Shown: in pieces, positions 60,178-64,000 of the stretch
Numbering within the stretch: position 1 is the stretch's first letter
Layout of the letters: the number at the start of each line of letters is the position of its first letter
Assembly (NCBI RefSeq): GCF_003464085.1
Contig: NZ_QSDR01000009.1
Coordinates: 73,974-137,973, forward strand
Length of the DNA stretch: 64,000 nt
From: Clostridium sp. AM58-1XD
GTDB lineage: Bacteria > Bacillota > Clostridia > Lachnospirales > Lachnospiraceae
Reading direction: 5' to 3'
Notes under the pieces: model-generated
The model's input: the letters and a program-made list of their open reading frames with translations, nothing else
Told to the model about the DNA's origin: nothing
The model's database searches: none
Program-made: the position numbers and the translations under genes

Positions 60178-61089
60178 TCAGTTTTGAACTCTTCGCCCTG
60201 CTGTTCGCCTCGATTTCCTCCGTCGAAGGATAATCGGTTTTCTCGTTATGACCCTTCCTCTGCTCACCTTCCCGCATGCACATACCGGAAAGTCCGGCGG
60301 ACAGATGCACGGATTTTCGTTGTTCTTAAAGCGTGTCTTGACAATCCTGTCTTCCAGGGAATGAAAGGTAATAATTGAAAGCCTTCCTCCTGGTTTCAGC
60401 AGATCGATCATCGTATCGATGGACTCGTTGAGGACCTCCAGCTCCCGGTTCAGTTCAATCCGGATCGCCTGGAACGTCTGCTTCGCCGGATGGCCTCCGG
60501 TAGCCCTTACCTTCATGGGAATCGCAGCCTTAATAATCTCTGTCAACTCTCCCGTAGTTTCGATCGGCTTCTCCGATCTGGCCCTGACAATGTGTTTCGC
60601 AATATTCTTTGCAAACTTGTCCTCACCATAGTCCCTGATCATCCGATACAGATCGAATTCACTGTAATGATTGACGATGTCCGCGGCCGTTTCTTCTTTC
60701 CTCTGATCCATTCTCATATCGAGAGGCACATCTTCCCTGTATGTAAATCCTCTCTCCGCTGTATCCAGCTGATAAGAAGATACTCCCAGATCCAGATAGA
60801 TGCCGTCCACCTTGTCAATTCCCAGCTCTTCCAAAACACTCTTTACGTTCTCGTAGTTGTTTCTTACAATCGTTACTTTATCTTTGTAGTCAGCCAGCCG
60901 TTCAGAAGCTGCAGCAATTGCCGCTTCGTCCTGATCAATGCCGATTAATCTTCCGTATTTTCCCAATCGCTCGCAGACATGATATGCATGGCCGCCTCCG
61001 CCCAGGGTACCGTCCACATAAATCCCGTCAGGCCTGATGTTCAGGCTTTCGATGGTTTCCTCCAACAGTACTGATTTGTGCTCAAACAT
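60178..61089 (-). CDS. rsmH: 16S rRNA (cytosine1402-N4)-methyltransferase
   Basis: 303 residues. The SAM-binding motif is [15 protein letters not shown] near 24-38, and conserved segments [15 protein letters not shown] and [25 protein letters not shown] sequence ([14 protein letters not shown]) follow. It methylates C1402 of 16S rRNA. It starts one base before the end of mraZ, the standard second gene of dcw clusters. Confidence 0.96.
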   Translation of the reverse strand: MFEHKSVLLEETIESLNIRPDGIYVDGTLGGGGHAYHVCERLGKYGRLIGIDQDEAAIAAASERLADYKDKVTIVRNNYENVKSVLEELGIDKVDGIYLDLGVSSYQLDTAERGFTYREDVPLDMRMDQRKEETAADIVNHYSEFDLYRMIRDYGEDKFAKNIAKHIVRARSEKPIETTGELTEIIKAAIPMKVRATGGHPAKQTFQAIRIELNRELEVLNESIDTMIDLLKPGGRLSIITFHSLEDRIVKTRFKNNENPCICPPDFPVCACGKVSRGRVITRKPIILRRRKSRRTAGRRVQN

Positions 61090-61515
61090 TTATATTCCCA
61101 GACCTTCCATATTTTCTGCGATCTCTTCCATATCATCATAAGTATTCATCGTATTCCAAGAATCACGGCTCCAGATTTCAATCCGGCTTCCCACGCCTAC
61201 GAGGACAGCCTCTTTCTCAATTCCTGCGAAATCCCGGAGTACGGCAGGAAGCAGAATACGTCCCTGCTTGTCCACTTCGCATGAAGTGGCTCCTGCAAGA
61301 AAGAACCTGGCGAACTTTCTCGCGTTTGCATTTGTAAGGGGCAGCGCATGGAGCTTTTCTTCAAGGGCTTTCCACTCAGAATTATCATACACAAATAAAC
61401 AGCCATCCAATCCCTTCGTCACAACGAATTCTTCTCCCAGCTGTTCTCTGAATTTTGAAGGAACAATCAATCGTCCCTTTGCGTCTACCGTATGATTGTA
61501 CTCACCCATGAACAT
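61090..61515 (-). CDS. mraZ: Transcriptional regulator MraZ
   Basis: The 141-residue AbrB-like protein has two MraZ/SpoVT folds with the conserved [20 protein letters not shown] and [20 protein letters not shown] segments. MraZ binds repeats in its own promoter and controls the dcw operon. Such repeats are present upstream at 61563-61589. First gene of the cluster. Confidence 0.95.
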   Translation of the reverse strand: MFMGEYNHTVDAKGRLIVPSKFREQLGEEFVVTKGLDGCLFVYDNSEWKALEEKLHALPLTNANARKFARFFLAGATSCEVDKQGRILLPAVLRDFAGIEKEAVLVGVGSRIEIWSRDSWNTMNTYDDMEEIAENMEGLGI

Positions 61516-61562
61516 GATTTATCACCTACTGTACAAGCGTTCCACATGGTAACCATTTTGTA

Positions 61563-61589
61563 CCACTTTGCTCCACTTTCCACCACTTG
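61563..61589 (-). promoter_or_regulatory. MraZ boxes
   Basis: On the minus strand, three CAAGTGG/AAAGTGG copies occur at an exact 10-bp period (plus-strand CCACTTT at 61563 and 61573, CCACTTG at 61583). This matches the AAAGTG-N4 triplet bound by MraZ in other Firmicutes and Mollicutes. They lie just downstream of the -10 of the mraZ promoter. Confidence 0.85.
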
Positions 61590-61596
61590 TACATTT

Positions 61597-61625
61597 ATAG
61601 TATTACATTTACAGGGAAATGGCAA
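61597..61625 (-). promoter_or_regulatory. Predicted mraZ/dcw promoter
   Basis: Minus strand: TTGCCA, 17-bp spacer, TACTAT. The MraZ boxes begin about 7 bp after the -10 hexamer, so bound MraZ would cover the start site. Confidence 0.7.
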
Positions 61626-61854
61626 GTTTTTTTTAAGAAAAAAGTAAAGAAGAAATACGGGATTTTGCTTTAAAATATCAGCAAAATATGAAATCCCATA
61701 TTTCTCCTTTTTTCGAGTGGGGCAAAGTGGGGGGATTATTCATAATTCCTCCTATTTTTACCTTCCATATGTGTTTTAACGTCCAAAATTGTCTTATTTT
61801 TATGAGAATCACCCTGTTTCTCCATTTGAGGTGGTAAAATGATTTTTCCATATA

Positions 61855-62204
61855 TTACCACCTCATCATGCGGTCTCTGATCTCCCTTTTCTGTTCCCTC
61901 GTTCCCAGCCTCAGGTAATTCATCAATTCTCTTTTACTCCTCGTGCCGGGAGCTTCCAGGTATTCTCTGAAAATATCCCGGTAAGACTGGTCGTCGATCA
62001 CTTTCCTGCCTCTGGAAAGCAACCTGTGGTAGAGAAAAAAAGCGGAGCGATTCCCCATTGCGCAGATCTTTCCAGGCATACCCTGGCCAGAGCTCTATTT
62101 TTTCTGCAGCCTTTTCCATTCCACAGGGCGAACCCAAGCTTTGCCAGAGCATGCTCGTCCCCTTTCAGCGCCTCAATCCAGAGATTTTTTATCCTTTTCT
62201 TCAT
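61855..62204 (-). CDS. Small Sel1-repeat-like protein, frameshifted in this sequence
   Basis: After repair of one break near 62057-62062 (CAATGGGGAAT to CAATGGGGGAAT) the frame gives 116 residues. It has two Sel1/TPR-like helical pairs: ALAKLGFALWNGKGCRKN then ALARVCLERSAQWGNRSAFF. Sel1-like repeats mediate protein contacts. The start ATG 62204 overlaps the stop of the upstream 125-codon frame (ATGA), with GGAGGAAAC before it. It lies in a row with a dynamin-like GTPase gene. Confidence 0.65.
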
Positions 62205-62578
62205 TCGGCCGTTTCCTCCGTAAACATTCGAAACATCCTGTATTGTTCTTCCATTTTCCTCCGCATGGCTTTTACATGCTCTCTCCACCCTGCATCCGCC
62301 CCTGTCAGTTCCCCTTCTATCTGCTTTCCTGTCATTACAGCCCTGCCGTAATTGTTTAACGTGCTGTGAACGGTCTTCGCCGCGGTTTCCCTCAGGCCTT
62401 TAAGAAACCCTTCTTCAAACGAAGATATATCCTCAGCCCGAAAAACGTCCTCTTTCAACTTCTCCAGAAAACAGCCCTTTTTGATTATAAAAAAGCAGCC
62501 CTCGTTTTGCCTGATCGTCTCGCCGGATACGTTCAGATTCTTTCCCGCCCCATTAAGAGCACAAAAAAAAATAATCAT
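62201..62578 (-). CDS. Small hypothetical protein, possibly the end of the dynamin-like gene
   Basis: A 125-codon frame with charged helical sequence (EEGFLKGLRETAAKTVHSTL, KAMRRKMEEQYRMF). Its stop is coupled to the Sel1-like start. Its ATG at 62578 lies inside the end of the dynamin-like gene and has only a weak site. A run of nine T's (62563-62571, minus strand) sits at the junction; with eight T's the dynamin frame would continue into this one. It may be a separate gene or the true C-terminal part of that protein. Confidence 0.5.
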   Translation of the reverse strand: MIIFFCALNGAGKNLNVSGETIRQNEGCFFIIKKGCFLEKLKEDVFRAEDISSFEEGFLKGLRETAAKTVHSTLNNYGRAVMTGKQIEGELTGADAGWREHVKAMRRKMEEQYRMFRMFTEETAE

Positions 62579-64000
62579 TTGCCCGCTCTTTCAGCCTTTC
62601 CCACAGAAACGGAACCGGTTCCTCTTCTATCTGCTCCCCGCAGAACTCATCTGACGTCAGATATCGCAGTTTTTCCGCCGCCGACCGGCATGCCGCTTCT
62701 CCATAGGTATCAATATATTCGTTATAAAGTCCGGCCGTCTCTTTCATGCCGCTCAAGCGCCGGCTAATGCCTGGTCTGACCATATAATGATAGAGAAGAA
62801 CCATTCTGTTTTTGACGTCGCAGCACAGCTGTTTATACCCGTTGGCCCACCGTTCTCTGTCAGAGGCTATTTTATCATAGATTCCCCGGCGCATGATAAC
62901 TGCCTCCTGAAAGACATAGCTGCTCCCAGTCCCGTCTTCCAATTTTGCCATTTCCCTTAAAATTTCATAATTTCTTCCCAATGCGGCCGGTATCCGGCGT
63001 CCGTAAGACCTGTTCCAAATCAGACAGTTTCCTCCGATTGCAGTCATATTTTCGACCTGGACCGCTCTCTGGTTTGCGCTTTCACTGTTCAGAAGTTTAA
63101 ATGCCTCTGTCAAGTATTTGGAAAGCCGCTCTATGCTTTGTGATAATTCTCTCTCATCCTCACGAATATCAGTTAATATCTTCTCCATTCCCGACGTAAA
63201 ATCGGCGTATATCTTTTCAATCCCCATCTGTATGAGTTCAGACAGGTCGGTGCTGATGGCATCTCTCTTTTCCAACCATATTTGACGGACGCTCACCGCC
63301 TCTTTCAGCCTTTGATACCCTTCCCGTTCCCAATCCGACGCTTTCATAAACAGCTTTGTCCTGTACAGGTCCGCTCTTCCCGCTACGACCCTGTCCAGGA
63401 ATTTAGCGAAGTCATAATGCTCTCTGATTTTTCCACCGCTGATCACAGGATACGGCCTCTCATATCTCTTTTTCATCCAGCGCCGGGCCGACTCTTCTTC
63501 CCGTACGTTTTCTTTTCCATCCGCCTCCCGCAATTCTATGTAATCCTCCCGCCTCTGCTTCCACAGTTTCATTTCCGATGCCGGAATACCGTTTTCAGCA
63601 AAACGGTATTCTCCGGCCAGGGAGGATATAAAATAGAATGCCTCCGGTTCTGCCTTCCGGAATATGTTGTTCAGAGCGATGGCTGTCGCCCCTGGATTCA
63701 TTACCATATCCGCCTTATTGATCACGACGAGTATGTCAGAAATATCCATATTCTGCAGAAATTCCTCGACAAGGGAGCACATGCTTCCGGCCACCGCGTC
63801 CCCTTCGAAAAGACACATCATCGCATCGCATTCTTTTATGCGGCGGACCGTTATCATGTCGTGAGATTCACTGCTGTTTTGCGCTCTGAAACCGGCAAAG
63901 GAATCCAGGCCTGGAATATCCATCAGCCTGATTCCCCTTTTCAGCAGTCCGCTGTTCCACCGGATTCGGATCATCATCCCCTGTTTGTCCGGCAGTCCCA
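62553..64000 (-). CDS. Dynamin-like GTPase, N-terminus beyond window end
   Basis: The open frame runs off the window; about 482 codons are visible. The GTPase core shows G3 in LMDIPGLDSF and G4 in VVINKADMV. P-loop and G2 lie outside. The rest is a long helical region with few hydrophobic stretches, including an acidic coiled-coil-like part (ILTDIREDERELSQSIERL) near the middle. Bacterial dynamins remodel membranes or act in phage defence and stress; this member is not placed in a subgroup. It ends NDYFFLCS, next to the T9 run described for the small frame downstream. Confidence 0.75.
   Translation of the reverse strand, partial: GLPDKQGMMIRIRWNSGLLKRGIRLMDIPGLDSFAGFRAQNSSESHDMITVRRIKECDAMMCLFEGDAVAGSMCSLVEEFLQNMDISDILVVINKADMVMNPGATAIALNNIFRKAEPEAFYFISSLAGEYRFAENGIPASEMKLWKQRREDYIELREADGKENVREEESARRWMKKRYERPYPVISGGKIREHYDFAKFLDRVVAGRADLYRTKLFMKASDWEREGYQRLKEAVSVRQIWLEKRDAISTDLSELIQMGIEKIYADFTSGMEKILTDIREDERELSQSIERLSKYLTEAFKLLNSESANQRAVQVENMTAIGGNCLIWNRSYGRRIPAALGRNYEILREMAKLEDGTGSSYVFQEAVIMRRGIYDKIASDRERWANGYKQLCCDVKNRMVLLYHYMVRPGISRRLSGMKETAGLYNEYIDTYGEAACRSAAEKLRYLTSDEFCGEQIEEEPVPFLWERLKERANDYFFLCS

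Larger units (their letters stand above)
61516..61854. other. Intergenic control region upstream of mraZ
   Basis: 339 bp with no gene. It holds the mraZ promoter and boxes. A further pair GAGTGGGGC-AAAGTGG (61715-61730, 10-bp period, plus strand) may be a distal, inverted MraZ-like site. The remainder is AT-rich. Confidence 0.6.

Overview
The window looks like chromosome from a spore-forming Bacillota of the Lachnospiraceae/Clostridium XIVa type. The evidence is an IspH-ribosomal protein S1 fusion, a GerA/SpoVAF-type spore germination protein, a CIRCE-controlled groES-groEL pair, a Gram-positive division and cell-wall cluster with two FtsI/SpoVD-like transpeptidases, and Na+-coupled amino-acid carriers. 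GC content is moderate and I see no rRNA, tRNA, CRISPR array or insertion sequence. Most genes lie on the minus strand.

Layout. 1-11 kb: a truncated YitT membrane protein, a SpoVAF-like protein, an OGG-type DNA glycosylase, a MATE exporter, guaB, a zinc-ribbon membrane protein, and a two-component system divergent from a secreted coiled-coil protein. 11-15 kb: a YczE-type membrane protein, groEL-groES with CIRCE, and a helical-repeat protein. 14.8-24.4 kb: a catabolic operon on the minus strand with a divergent DeoR regulator. It encodes a TIM-barrel protein, a DHDPS/NAL-type aldolase, a four-part flavin/iron-sulfur amino-acid dehydrogenase, an AGCS symporter and an FGGY kinase. 24.8-38.8 kb: a PdxR/MocR regulator, glnS, a dicarboxylate symporter, an RfbD-like reductase, a SulP permease, ispH-rpsA, cmk, a BaiN-like flavoprotein, aspartokinase, an HD-domain protein and a DUF523 protein. 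39-42.4 kb, plus strand: an unassigned transporter and an asparagine synthetase whose nucleophilic Cys is replaced by Ser. 42.7-48.1 kb: two cyclic-di-GMP proteins. 48.2-61.6 kb: the dcw cluster in the order mraZ-rsmH-ftsL-pbp-pbp-mraY-murD-ftsW-murA-ftsQ-ftsZ, ending in a 64-bp tandem array of terminator hairpins. 61.8-64 kb: a Sel1-like gene, a small gene and a dynamin-like GTPase cut by the window end.

Sequence quality. At least eleven single-base deletions break otherwise intact genes, including ftsZ (twice), mraY and lysC. Restoring one base per break gives every gene a family-typical length with the reading frame closed. Nearly all fit loss of one G or C, most often GGG read as GG next to C. 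These are best read as sequence errors rather than gene decay, and each broken gene is annotated over its full reconstructed span.

The most interesting items are the DeoR-linked catabolic operon, whose substrate is not evident; the tandem terminator array after ftsZ; a pair of long related hairpins at convergent gene ends; the duplicated hairpins in the deoR leader; the Ser2 asparagine synthetase; and the MraZ boxes over the mraZ start region.
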